Positions 8,590 to 17,642 of a stretch of 52,700 nucleotides of DNA are shown piece by piece. Position numbers and translations under genes: made by a program. The stretch spans positions 1 through 52,700 of the forward strand of contig NZ_JBNPMC010000026.1 in NCBI RefSeq assembly GCF_050313795.1, given 5' to 3'. Source of the DNA: CAMBRQ01 sp945870325. Its GTDB lineage: Bacteria; Bacillota; Clostridia; Lachnospirales; Lachnospiraceae. The notes beneath the pieces were generated by a model, which made no database searches, was not told where the DNA came from, and saw only the letters and a list, made by a program, of their open reading frames with translations. Position 1 is the first letter of the stretch. The number at the start of each line of letters is the position of its first letter.

Positions 8590-9425
8590 ACCGATTAGAA
8601 TTAAGAAAACTGAGTTTAGAATTTCGTAGATTATCAAGCAATTTGCTTAATAGCACTAATGACACAGCAGATATAAACCTTTCTCGTTTTCTGAAATTTA
8701 TAGATGGAAACGAGTTAATATCTGGAATCATTCAGGATAAAATATCAGGTGTCGATTATGACTTTAAGAAGTGCTATGCAATAGGCTGTTCAGGTTGGGC
8801 AGACTATAATCCGCCTGAAGATGAAGCGTGCCATATTAAAGCACAGTATGATTATCTGACATTTATAAATAATGAGGACAAAGTAAATGTTCAGGGACAA
8901 TCAATGAGATATTGTTGGTCGAGCCGAAAAATCAATGATAATATTCAAAGCTTCCTTGAAATGGCATTTAAGCCGCTTATAGATTTTATCAACGACCAGC
9001 TTTCAATGGAAATGATTGTTCTTGACGAGGAGGCAAAAGCTATGGGAGGAAATACGTATATTCAGAATATTGAAACTGTCAATGGCTCTGCGAGTCAGCA
9101 GAACAGTGGCGTGATAAATACTTATAACACTACAAATGATACAAGTTCTATGCTTGAGTTAATTGACAAATTACTTGCTTCATTGCCTGAGATACAAGGT
9201 GTTGATGCAGAAGAAATTGAGAATGTAAAAGATGATTTGGAAATGGTTCAGGAACAGTTGAAAACCGATAATCCGAAAAAGAACCGTATAGGAAAAGCTC
9301 TTGTAGGTATCAAAAAGTTTGCAGGCGATTTTTCTATGAAACTTGCAGTAACGCTTGCTGCCGGAGCAGTTACCGGAGCAGATTGGGGTATGTTACTGCA
9401 ACAGCTTGAAAACTTTATTAGATAA
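8586..9425 (+). CDS. Unknown BREX-embedded protein, coupled to the zinc-ribbon gene
   Basis: A 279-residue protein with no family I can name. The start is ATG 8586, which overlaps the upstream stop; an upstream in-frame extension would overlap the zinc-ribbon gene by 88 nt and has no ribosome site. Residues 1-150 look globular. A Gly/Asn/Ser-rich linker (GSASQQNSGVINTYNTTNDT) sits near 180-200 and an acidic helical region follows. The C-terminus is hydrophobic and amphipathic (MKLAVTLAAGAVTGADWGML). The linker followed by a hydrophobic tail resembles modular effector proteins such as AbiTii-type layouts, but this is only a visual likeness. It forms a pair with the zinc-ribbon gene. Confidence 0.7.
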   Translation: MNRLELRKLSLEFRRLSSNLLNSTNDTADINLSRFLKFIDGNELISGIIQDKISGVDYDFKKCYAIGCSGWADYNPPEDEACHIKAQYDYLTFINNEDKVNVQGQSMRYCWSSRKINDNIQSFLEMAFKPLIDFINDQLSMEMIVLDEEAKAMGGNTYIQNIETVNGSASQQNSGVINTYNTTNDTSSMLELIDKLLASLPEIQGVDAEEIENVKDDLEMVQEQLKTDNPKKNRIGKALVGIKKFAGDFSMKLAVTLAAGAVTGADWGMLLQQLENFIR

Positions 9426-9442
9426 GAGATGGAGAAAGCAAG

Positions 9443-12400
9443 ATGAATAAAACAGCAATAAAAAATTTTTCTGTATGGGCAAGGGAAAAACTTATATCAG
9501 ATATCAAATATAAGGCAAGTATGATTGGTATCACAGAAGACGGAATTGCAGATGAGTTACCTCAGTCAACAAAAGACTTGCACTTTTTTGATATTGGAAC
9601 GAAGAATTATGTTGAGATTTCAAGCGATGAGATTGAACAGCGTAATACATTAGTCAGTGTGATTAAGAAAAAAGAAAGAGATATTCAAAATTATAAAGAA
9701 GCATTTAGATATCTGGTTGAAGAAGTTGCATATACTTGGTTCAATCGTTTAATTGCGATTCGTTTTATGGAAGTCAATGATTATTTGCCTTCCGGTGTTC
9801 GTGTGCTTTCTTCTGAAAATAAAGCAAAAAAAGAGCCTGATTTGGTAACGGCACCATTTGATACCGATTTAGAATTTACATTATCTGAACAGGATAAAAT
9901 AATACAACTGAAAGACGATAATGAACTAGATGAGTTGTTCCGTATTCTTTTCATTAAGCAGTGCAATAAACTTCACGATATTTTACCTGATTTATTTGAA
10001 AAGACAGATGATTACTCAGAACTATTGCTTACAATTCCGTTTACAGACCCAGATGGAATTATATATCATCTTGTGAACGATATTGAAGAAGTTGATTTCC
10101 GCATTAACGATGAAATGTATACCGATGATGGAAAAATAAAAGCTGATGGTCAGGTCGAAATTATTGGTTGGTTGTATCAATATTATAATATTGAACCAAA
10201 AGCAGCAGTTTTTGGACGAGCAAGCGGCAAGAAAATATCAAAAGAAGAAATTCCGGCGGCAACACAACTTTTTACACCGGATTGGATTGTTCGCTATATG
10301 GTTGAAAATTCACTGGGCAAAATTTGGTTAGAGGGACATCCGGATAATTCTTTGAAAAATACTTGGAAATATTATGTTGATGAAGCAGAACAAGAATCGG
10401 ATATCATAACTAAACTTGAAGAAATTAAATCAACATATAAAGAATTAGTACCGGAAAGCATTAAGATAATAGACCCATGTATGGGTAGTGGTCATATTCT
10501 TGTGTATGCTTTTGATGTACTTATGCAGATATATGAGAACTATGGATATACGCAGAGAGATGCTGCACGTAGTATATTGAAAAATAATATTTTTGGTCTT
10601 GATATTGATAAACGTGCATATCAGCTTGCATATTTTGCAATTATGATGAAAGCTCGTCAGTATAACCGCAGAATACTAACTTCGGGAATAGAGCCTAATC
10701 TCTGCTACATTCAAAGCAGTAATGATTTATCCGAGTATGCACTTGAAAAAATGGACGATTATAAATCCATTACTCAACAGCTTATAACTGAATTTAAGTA
10801 TGCCAGTGAATATGGTAGCGTTTTGAATGTTTCACTATCAGAAGAAGATTTGCAAAATATTCAAAATCAAATCGACTATCTTGAAACGCATAAATATGAT
10901 GGAGATTTAATACATCAGTCGAATTGCAATGAAGCCATTGCAACGGTCAAGCCTATATTGAAGCAGGCAATAATGCTTGTACAAAAGTATGATGTAGTAG
11001 TAACCAATCCACCGTATATGCCGGTAAGTAATGCCGGTGCAAAATTAAGTGATTATGTCAAAGAAAATTATCCGGATAGTAAAACGGATTTATTTGCGGT
11101 ATTTATTGAGCGATGCAAGGAAATGTTGAAAGTAAACGGATACCAAGCAATGATAACAATGCATTCCTGGCTATTTATATCTTCGTATGAGAAGCTACGT
11201 AAGAAAATATTATTATCTGACATAATTAGTATGGCACATCTTGGAGCAAGGGCATTTGATGAGATAGCAGGAGAAGTTGTTCAAACTACAAGCTTTGTTA
11301 TGAGAAAAAGCCACCTTGAAGATTATAAAGGAACATATTGTAGATTGATAGAACCAACATCTGAAAAAGGTAAAGCAGATGAATTTTTGGCTGAGAATAA
11401 TCGTTATTATGCTAAACAAAAAGATTTTGGAAAAATACCTGGAATGCCGATTTCTTATTGGGTTAGTAAACAGATAATTAAGGCATTTGATAAATATCCT
11501 TCCTTGGGGGAAATGGCATTAGCAAGAAATGGAATGAAGACAGGAGATAATAATCAATTTGTTCGTTTATGGTGGGAAGTCGCAGATAGCAAATTTAATT
11601 CAACAGCGAATTCTGCTAATGAAGCTGTGCAATCAGGAGCAAAATGGTTTCCATATAACAAAGGTGGAGAATATCGCAAATGGTATGGTAATAATGATTG
11701 TGTTGTTAATTGGGAGAATGAGGGAGCTTGTGTAATCGGAAAGGCAAAAATTGAAAAACGAAATGTACAAGATTATCCTAACAAATTGAAGTTTTTGCCA
11801 TCTGCAACTTGGTCACTTATTACATCAAAGCCAGCATTTAGATATAAAAAGTGTAATATTTCTGATATTGCGGGAATGTCATTTTACCCATATGATGATA
11901 ATTTGCATTACTATTTAGGCTTTTGTAATACAATAATCGCTTCTGAAATATTAAAGTTGATAGCTCCAACAATCAATTTTCAGGCAGGAGATATTTCTAG
12001 ATTGCCTATAATTATAGAGAAGGATAAGAAAGAAATAATTGAAAATTTAGTGAAAATGTGTATTGATATATGTTCAAATGAATGGGATTCTTTTGAAGTT
12101 TCTTGGGACTTTAAAAAGCATCCATTGATTTGTTATGAAGCAGATAAGGTATCAGTGGCTTTTGAGAAATGGTCAAAAGAATGTGAAAATCATTTCAATC
12201 AGCTTAAAGCAAATGAAGAAAAACTCAATAGCATTTTTATGGATATTTACGGATTGCAGGACGAATTGACACCGGAAGTAGAAGATAAAGACGTTACAGT
12301 TCGTAAGGCGGATTTACAGAGAGATATTAAGAGCTTGTTATCCTATGCAGTTGGTTGTATGTTTGGTCGTTATTCCCTTGATACTGAAGGCATTGCCTAT

Positions 12401-13048
12401 GCAGGTGGAGAGTGGAATAACAGCAAATATGACACTTTTATTCCTGATGCAGATAATTGTATTCCAATTACGGACGAGGAATATTTTGAAGATGATATTG
12501 TCGGTCTGTTTTGTGCTTGGCTGAAAAAGATTTATGGAGAAGATTCTCTTGAAGAAAATCTTGATTTTATTGCCAATGCTCTTGGCAATAAAGGTAAGAC
12601 AAGCCGTGAAGTAATCAGAAATTACTTTCTGACTGAGTTCATAAAAGACCATATTAAGACCTATCAGAAACGTCCGATTTATTGGCTTTTTGACAGCGGT
12701 AAGCAGAATGGCTTTAAGGCTCTTGTTTATATGCACCGCTGGAATGCCGATACAACCGGCAATATGCGTGTCGAGTATCTGCATCGTATGCAGCGTGTGT
12801 ATGAAAAAGAGATTATCCGTATGCAGGAAATTATCGACAATAGTCACGATAATAAGGAAATTTCCAATGCTACAAAGCGTAAAGAAAAGCTCCAGAAACA
12901 GATTAAGGAAACCAAAGATTATGATGCTAAAATCGCTCATTTGGCTCTTTCACGTATCGACATCGACCTTGATGACGGTGTAAAAGTCAACTACGAAAAG
13001 GTTCAGACCGCCGATGGAAAGAAAATGCAGATTTTAGCGAAGATATAA
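9443..13048 (+). CDS. pglX: PglX, BREX-1 adenine-specific DNA methyltransferase
   Basis: A 1201-residue N6-adenine methyltransferase, full length for PglX. The SAM-binding motif DPCMGSGHILVYAFD lies at ~343-357 and the catalytic motif IV NPPY at ~521-524 in VVVTNPPYMPVSN. The N-terminal ~340 residues and the long C-terminal half hold the DNA-recognition and BREX-specific regions. It marks host DNA at a non-palindromic site so that BREX spares it; the target cannot be read from sequence. ATG 9443 follows GGAGAAAG. Intact. Phase-variable repeats, seen in some pglX genes, are not evident. Confidence 0.95.
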   Translation: MNKTAIKNFSVWAREKLISDIKYKASMIGITEDGIADELPQSTKDLHFFDIGTKNYVEISSDEIEQRNTLVSVIKKKERDIQNYKEAFRYLVEEVAYTWFNRLIAIRFMEVNDYLPSGVRVLSSENKAKKEPDLVTAPFDTDLEFTLSEQDKIIQLKDDNELDELFRILFIKQCNKLHDILPDLFEKTDDYSELLLTIPFTDPDGIIYHLVNDIEEVDFRINDEMYTDDGKIKADGQVEIIGWLYQYYNIEPKAAVFGRASGKKISKEEIPAATQLFTPDWIVRYMVENSLGKIWLEGHPDNSLKNTWKYYVDEAEQESDIITKLEEIKSTYKELVPESIKIIDPCMGSGHILVYAFDVLMQIYENYGYTQRDAARSILKNNIFGLDIDKRAYQLAYFAIMMKARQYNRRILTSGIEPNLCYIQSSNDLSEYALEKMDDYKSITQQLITEFKYASEYGSVLNVSLSEEDLQNIQNQIDYLETHKYDGDLIHQSNCNEAIATVKPILKQAIMLVQKYDVVVTNPPYMPVSNAGAKLSDYVKENYPDSKTDLFAVFIERCKEMLKVNGYQAMITMHSWLFISSYEKLRKKILLSDIISMAHLGARAFDEIAGEVVQTTSFVMRKSHLEDYKGTYCRLIEPTSEKGKADEFLAENNRYYAKQKDFGKIPGMPISYWVSKQIIKAFDKYPSLGEMALARNGMKTGDNNQFVRLWWEVADSKFNSTANSANEAVQSGAKWFPYNKGGEYRKWYGNNDCVVNWENEGACVIGKAKIEKRNVQDYPNKLKFLPSATWSLITSKPAFRYKKCNISDIAGMSFYPYDDNLHYYLGFCNTIIASEILKLIAPTINFQAGDISRLPIIIEKDKKEIIENLVKMCIDICSNEWDSFEVSWDFKKHPLICYEADKVSVAFEKWSKECENHFNQLKANEEKLNSIFMDIYGLQDELTPEVEDKDVTVRKADLQRDIKSLLSYAVGCMFGRYSLDTEGIAYAGGEWNNSKYDTFIPDADNCIPITDEEYFEDDIVGLFCAWLKKIYGEDSLEENLDFIANALGNKGKTSREVIRNYFLTEFIKDHIKTYQKRPIYWLFDSGKQNGFKALVYMHRWNADTTGNMRVEYLHRMQRVYEKEIIRMQEIIDNSHDNKEISNATKRKEKLQKQIKETKDYDAKIAHLALSRIDIDLDDGVKVNYEKVQTADGKKMQILAKI

Positions 13049-13069
13049 AAACAAGCGAGGTGAGAAACA

Positions 13070-13885
13070 GTGGACTTTGCCAATGACATATTTACTTTAG
13101 AACCACCTTCTAAAACATCATTTAAATTGGAAGGAACTTCTTTACCGACAAATAAAGACTTATATTTCAGAACGAAGCAGAGAGAGATTATTGACCAGTA
13201 TGCAGCAGCTCGTATCTTTCTTAGGGAAACTGAAACTGATGATTGGTCGCATTGGTTTAATCAGGTTGATGATGAAAGAAATAATACTGCCTTCAAAAAA
13301 ATATTTACAACATATTTTTATGAAACAGCATTAATGTATTACAACATCGTTGTAGACCTTACTTGGGCTCTTTGCTATGTAAGTGCAGAATTTGCAATTT
13401 CCAATAGTTCTAATTGAGTTGATTTTGAGGGTTGTAAGCCGATAGAAGAAGCATATCAGTTGTTGAGAACTGCTGAAAACTCTGTTACATCACCAACAGC
13501 AGAATCAAATCCATTTGGATATTTGCAGAAGATGTGTCCTGAATATTCAAAAGCCATACAGATAATCATAGATTTTTGGAATTCATTTAGCTCGTCAGCA
13601 ATACGAAAGAAATACAACTACTGTAAACACAAAGGAAAGCCGGCTTATGACGAGATTGAAGAATTGAGAGGAAAAGGAAGATTGTTCGGTATATCTATTC
13701 AACTTGTTAATTCAACAGAAAAAATTGAAATTGCATCAAATATCAGAGATGTTCAGTGGGTACAATCATTGAAAGACAATATTTCGGAATTGATAAAATT
13801 TGATAATGAGCAACTTTTTCCATATGTAAAGTCATTATTGGAAGAATTAGAACGAGTAGTAAAACCGTCGCCAATGGTGATGTGA
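13070..13885 (+). pseudogene. Unknown BREX-embedded gene interrupted by an in-frame TGA
   Basis: One continuous reading frame of about 271 codons is broken once, by TGA at 13415-13417. The first part (115 residues) starts at GTG 13070 behind GAGGTGAG. The second part continues in the same frame at once with VDFEGCKPIEEAYQLLRTAE, with no start codon or ribosome site near the junction. A Trp codon TGG changed to TGA would restore NSSN-W-VDFEG. I do not recognise the family; it is soluble and helix-rich. It lies between pglX and pglZ. It could be a true nonsense mutation, readthrough or a base-call error. No selenocysteine-type hairpin is evident after the TGA. Confidence 0.7.
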
Positions 13886-13907
13886 GTTGCTAAGAAAAGG
13901 TGAAACA

Positions 13908-16430
13908 ATGGCAGAACTAAACTTGAAACAGATTACAGACAAATTAAATAGTGAGTTTGCAAGTGATGTCCGTAAACTTGTGTTTTGGTATGATGCCAAT
14001 GCGGAGTTTCAGGAGGATATTGATAGCATAGAACTGGAAAATGCAAAGGTTCTGCATCTTGAGCCGGACAACCAGTTTTACATCAAATATTTCTTGGAAC
14101 GAGAGGATACGACAACCAATTACCTTGTGTATGCTCCTTTTGCGAAACCGAGCATAAGGGATAATCATCTTGCAGATACAATCCGATATTCCAAAGAATT
14201 TTTTGCCGACCGTGCTTCTTTGCTTACGCTTGATTTGGGTATTGATGAACGGTACAAGCCTGTTATTCAGCATTATATTAAATTCTTTGCGAATAAAGAC
14301 AGAACGCAGAAGTTTTATGATTTGGAAATAGAAAATTTCAACAGAAGTACGATAGAAGTTGCCTTGATGAGCGTGCTTTGCAAGGATAAGAACGCTTCTT
14401 TTGAAGAAGTGTTGCGTTCGATTTTGACAGATGATGGATTGCAGGATAACAAATATCTGGCTGAGTTTGAAAAGTATGATTTGCTTTCTGCATTCTGGCA
14501 GCAGGCAGATGTGGCATTTGGATATAATGACCCGAAGCCGACACTTGAAAAACTCGTTATCACGATGTTTGTTACATATGCGGCTAAGAGTATTCATACG
14601 GATATGCCGCAGGCTTGGAAACCATTTATTTCCTATAAATTCGGCAATATCATTGCGTTTATGGATAATCTGATGAACAGCTATCTGTATGGTACACGTT
14701 TTAATGAGATTTCAGAGATTATCTATAATGCAATTAATGGTAAGAATTATCTTGAAAAGATGGAAGTGGAAACACTTGTAGATTGCAATATCTTTGCAGG
14801 CGTTGATGAGCTTCTGATTAGTTGGATTATCGGCAGACTTGAGAATGAGGATATAGGAGCAAAGTTGAATGGAAAGACGATTCCGGAGCTTTGCGTAGAA
14901 CGCAGGAAGCAACATTTTGGAAAGAACTTCCGCAGTGAGTATATCATTCTTCAAAATGCCTTTGATATGATTGCTGAAGGTAAGTATCAGCCAGTCAGTG
15001 GTATCAAAAACTTGGTTAAGGAATATACGGAGACAACCTATAAGATTGACCGTTATTATAGATACTTCTATTTTTACTTTGATAAATTGGAAGATACTAC
15101 GCAGTTTGAAAAAATCAGGGAACTGGTTGAGAATATTTATACCAATGAGTATCTGAACCGAATAACAGTGAACTGGAACAATGAACTTGCAGACGCAGAC
15201 GGAGAAACAGGACTTGCGTTGCAGAGAGATTTCTTTGCAAGACACATCAATTACTCAAAGGATAGAGTCGTTGTTATTATATCCGATGCACTCCGCTATG
15301 AGGTTGCACATACGCTGTTTGAAAAAATGCAGGCAGATGAGAAGTGCAATGCTTCTATCGGAGCTATGCAAGGCGTTCTTCCATCTTATACACCGTTAGG
15401 TATGGCTTCCCTGCTACCGCATAAGACGATTGAGTACAGTCCGTCTTATGATGTACTGGTAGACGGAAAAGCGTGCAGTTCCACGGAGCAAAGGGAAGCT
15501 ATTCTGAAAGAGTATAAAGTGAACAGTAAGTGTGTTCAGTTCGATTCAATGAAAACAATGAAGCAGGCAGACCTTCGTTTTATCTTTACCGGACAGGACG
15601 TTGTGTATATTTATCATAATCAGATAGATGCCCGTGGAGATAAAGCGGCTTCTGAAAATGAAGTCTTTACTGCTTGCGAAGAAGCAATCGAAGAAATTTA
15701 TACTTTGATAAAGAGAATTGCATCGCAAGCAAATACGTATCATTTTATTGTGACGGCAGACCACGGATTTATTTATAAGAGAGATAAAATTCAGGCAACA
15801 GATAAGATTGCCAGAGCTGCTTCAAAATCAAACAGCGTTGGACAACGTTATTCCATATCTTCCGAAGAAATCAAGGCAGACGGTGTTTGTCATACAACGG
15901 TTGGTAAGGTACTTGGCAATGATGATGAACGTATCGTGTCATTCCCGCTTGCTTCAGATATTTTCAAGGTAGCAGGAGCAGGACAGAACTATGTTCATGG
16001 TGGCTGCTCTCCGCAGGAAATGCTTGTACCAATGATTGATGTGAAAGTAGATAAGGGTAAAAAGGAAACAAGCCTTGCAGAGATTGCCCTTGTAAGTTTG
16101 ACTTCAAAGATTACAAACCTTATCACGACACTGGATTTTGTTCAGACAGAACCAGTAAGCGATGTTGTAAAAGAAACAAGCTATCGAGTATATTTCATTT
16201 CTGATAATAACGAGAAGATTTCTAATGAGAATATTGTTATTGCTGATAAGAAAGATAAGGATACGACGAAGCGTATGTTCAGACTCCGCTTTAACTTTAA
16301 GAATAAGAAATACGATAAATCACAGAAATACTACTTGGTAGCTTATGACGATAAGAACGACATAGAAGTTCTTCGCCACGAGATTATTATGGATATTGCA
16401 TTTGCCGATGATTTTGGATTCTTCGGGTAA
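13908..16430 (+). CDS. pglZ: PglZ, BREX alkaline-phosphatase-superfamily protein
   Basis: An 840-residue PglZ. The PglZ domain occupies the second half, with RVVVIISDALRYEVAHTLFE (~450-470) and the metal-binding TADHGFIYKR (~614-623), hallmarks of the alkaline phosphatase fold. The N-terminal half is helical. ATG 13908 is chosen over TTG 13887 because AAAGGTGA precedes it at normal spacing. PglZ is an essential core BREX protein that pairs with PglX; homologues have metal-dependent nuclease or phosphodiesterase-like activity. Intact, with two unknown genes on either side of it in the operon. Confidence 0.95.
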   Translation: MAELNLKQITDKLNSEFASDVRKLVFWYDANAEFQEDIDSIELENAKVLHLEPDNQFYIKYFLEREDTTTNYLVYAPFAKPSIRDNHLADTIRYSKEFFADRASLLTLDLGIDERYKPVIQHYIKFFANKDRTQKFYDLEIENFNRSTIEVALMSVLCKDKNASFEEVLRSILTDDGLQDNKYLAEFEKYDLLSAFWQQADVAFGYNDPKPTLEKLVITMFVTYAAKSIHTDMPQAWKPFISYKFGNIIAFMDNLMNSYLYGTRFNEISEIIYNAINGKNYLEKMEVETLVDCNIFAGVDELLISWIIGRLENEDIGAKLNGKTIPELCVERRKQHFGKNFRSEYIILQNAFDMIAEGKYQPVSGIKNLVKEYTETTYKIDRYYRYFYFYFDKLEDTTQFEKIRELVENIYTNEYLNRITVNWNNELADADGETGLALQRDFFARHINYSKDRVVVIISDALRYEVAHTLFEKMQADEKCNASIGAMQGVLPSYTPLGMASLLPHKTIEYSPSYDVLVDGKACSSTEQREAILKEYKVNSKCVQFDSMKTMKQADLRFIFTGQDVVYIYHNQIDARGDKAASENEVFTACEEAIEEIYTLIKRIASQANTYHFIVTADHGFIYKRDKIQATDKIARAASKSNSVGQRYSISSEEIKADGVCHTTVGKVLGNDDERIVSFPLASDIFKVAGAGQNYVHGGCSPQEMLVPMIDVKVDKGKKETSLAEIALVSLTSKITNLITTLDFVQTEPVSDVVKETSYRVYFISDNNEKISNENIVIADKKDKDTTKRMFRLRFNFKNKKYDKSQKYYLVAYDDKNDIEVLRHEIIMDIAFADDFGFFG

Positions 16431-16454
16431 TATCTGAGAAGGGGGTATCGCCTT

Positions 16455-17636
16455 ATGGGAAGATGGGGCTTTTCTGATGCCTTAGCCTTTGCAGTTGCAA
16501 TGACTGTTCGGGATATGAGCAGAGAGAAAGAGAAAAGACTGATTAAAACACAGAAGTTTTATCAGGAATGTTATGAAAAGATAGCCAGTGATAGCGAACG
16601 GGCATTCAATATTGTATTAAAGGTTGTAACAAAAGCTTCACGTCGATATATTCCGAACGAGATAGCTTCGGGCAGTACCTACCTTGCGTTATATGCGTTT
16701 GCTCTTGTCATTGAAAGACAGGGCAGAGTGACAAAAGAGCAGAGTAAAATCATTAGGATTTATTTCAATAATATGAGCTTTCCATTTTCGGAGAGTGCAT
16801 ATTTAAGTGCAGCGAGAACCGGAGGAGAGGTTGGCAATTTCCGAAATGTCATATCTATAAGTAAGAGTTATGCAGGTGGCTTTTGGGTTAACTTCTTCCG
16901 GGCATTATACAAATCCGGAACGCAGAAAGATTTGCAGGATATGATTGATTATACGACGTCAATCATTATGCGGTTTTCGATTCTTGGAAATCCTGATAGT
17001 AATATTTCAAATGCAATCTGTCAGAACTTTATTGACAGCGTAAATTATCAGATTAACCAAGTACGTGAAATTTCTATTAAGGAAGTGGACTGGCTTGGCG
17101 TGATACCAATAGAAGACCGATTAGAAGAAATGAAGTTTTTCTATGAGGATTTGATTGACAGGTCAAACATTACAAACGACATTTCAAAAGAAGAATTGCT
17201 TCCGTATTTGGAACTTCAGATTTTGAATTGTATCTGCGATGTTGTAATGATGACGAAACAGCCAAAGTCCGTGAAACTGAGAATGATGAATGATGCCGTC
17301 AGACTTTCAGGCATACATACTGGTGTAACACCGGAACAATATGTAAGAGAGATTGCTAACAATACGGAGATGGGGCAGTTTTATAAAACAATGTTTTCAT
17401 CAGGTAATCCATTGGGTTCATTTTGGCTCGTGATTTTTACAATGGGTGGACAGCTCTATGGAACGGACGCAACTGATGAACCGATTGGAATTGTCAATAA
17501 TATTTTTTCTATCCTGATTCAGATTGAGAATTATCTTGATGAAAAGTATAACTTCTTAGGAAAAGACAGCATAGCGAAAGAATATATGTTGCATATCATC
17601 GAGCAGCTTGTCGATAAGTGCAATGAGGAGGATTAG
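16455..17636 (+). CDS. Unknown 393-aa protein between pglZ and brxL
   Basis: A 393-residue, largely helical protein I cannot assign. The N-terminus is MGRWGFSDALAFAVAMTVRD; Ser/Tyr-rich helical stretches follow, as in tetratricopeptide-like or membrane-peripheral proteins. No catalytic motif or certain membrane helix is seen. GAAGGGGG precedes ATG 16455. brxL starts 6 bp after its stop, so expression is surely linked to BREX. Canonical type 1 BREX runs pglZ directly into brxL, so this is an insertion of an accessory gene. It may adapt the system to a host or phage group, but that is conjecture. Confidence 0.75.
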   Translation: MGRWGFSDALAFAVAMTVRDMSREKEKRLIKTQKFYQECYEKIASDSERAFNIVLKVVTKASRRYIPNEIASGSTYLALYAFALVIERQGRVTKEQSKIIRIYFNNMSFPFSESAYLSAARTGGEVGNFRNVISISKSYAGGFWVNFFRALYKSGTQKDLQDMIDYTTSIIMRFSILGNPDSNISNAICQNFIDSVNYQINQVREISIKEVDWLGVIPIEDRLEEMKFFYEDLIDRSNITNDISKEELLPYLELQILNCICDVVMMTKQPKSVKLRMMNDAVRLSGIHTGVTPEQYVREIANNTEMGQFYKTMFSSGNPLGSFWLVIFTMGGQLYGTDATDEPIGIVNNIFSILIQIENYLDEKYNFLGKDSIAKEYMLHIIEQLVDKCNEED

Positions 17637-17642
17637 ATTATA

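Noticed and set aside
13415..13460. TGA as a selenocysteine codon in the split BREX gene
   Set aside because: No stable hairpin with a suitable loop follows the TGA, no redox motif surrounds it, and a one-base change from Trp explains it better.
13944..14597. 217-codon reverse frame opposite pglZ
   Set aside because: A shadow of the pglZ codons; composition is random-like and the plus-strand PglZ frame is intact and conserved in pattern.
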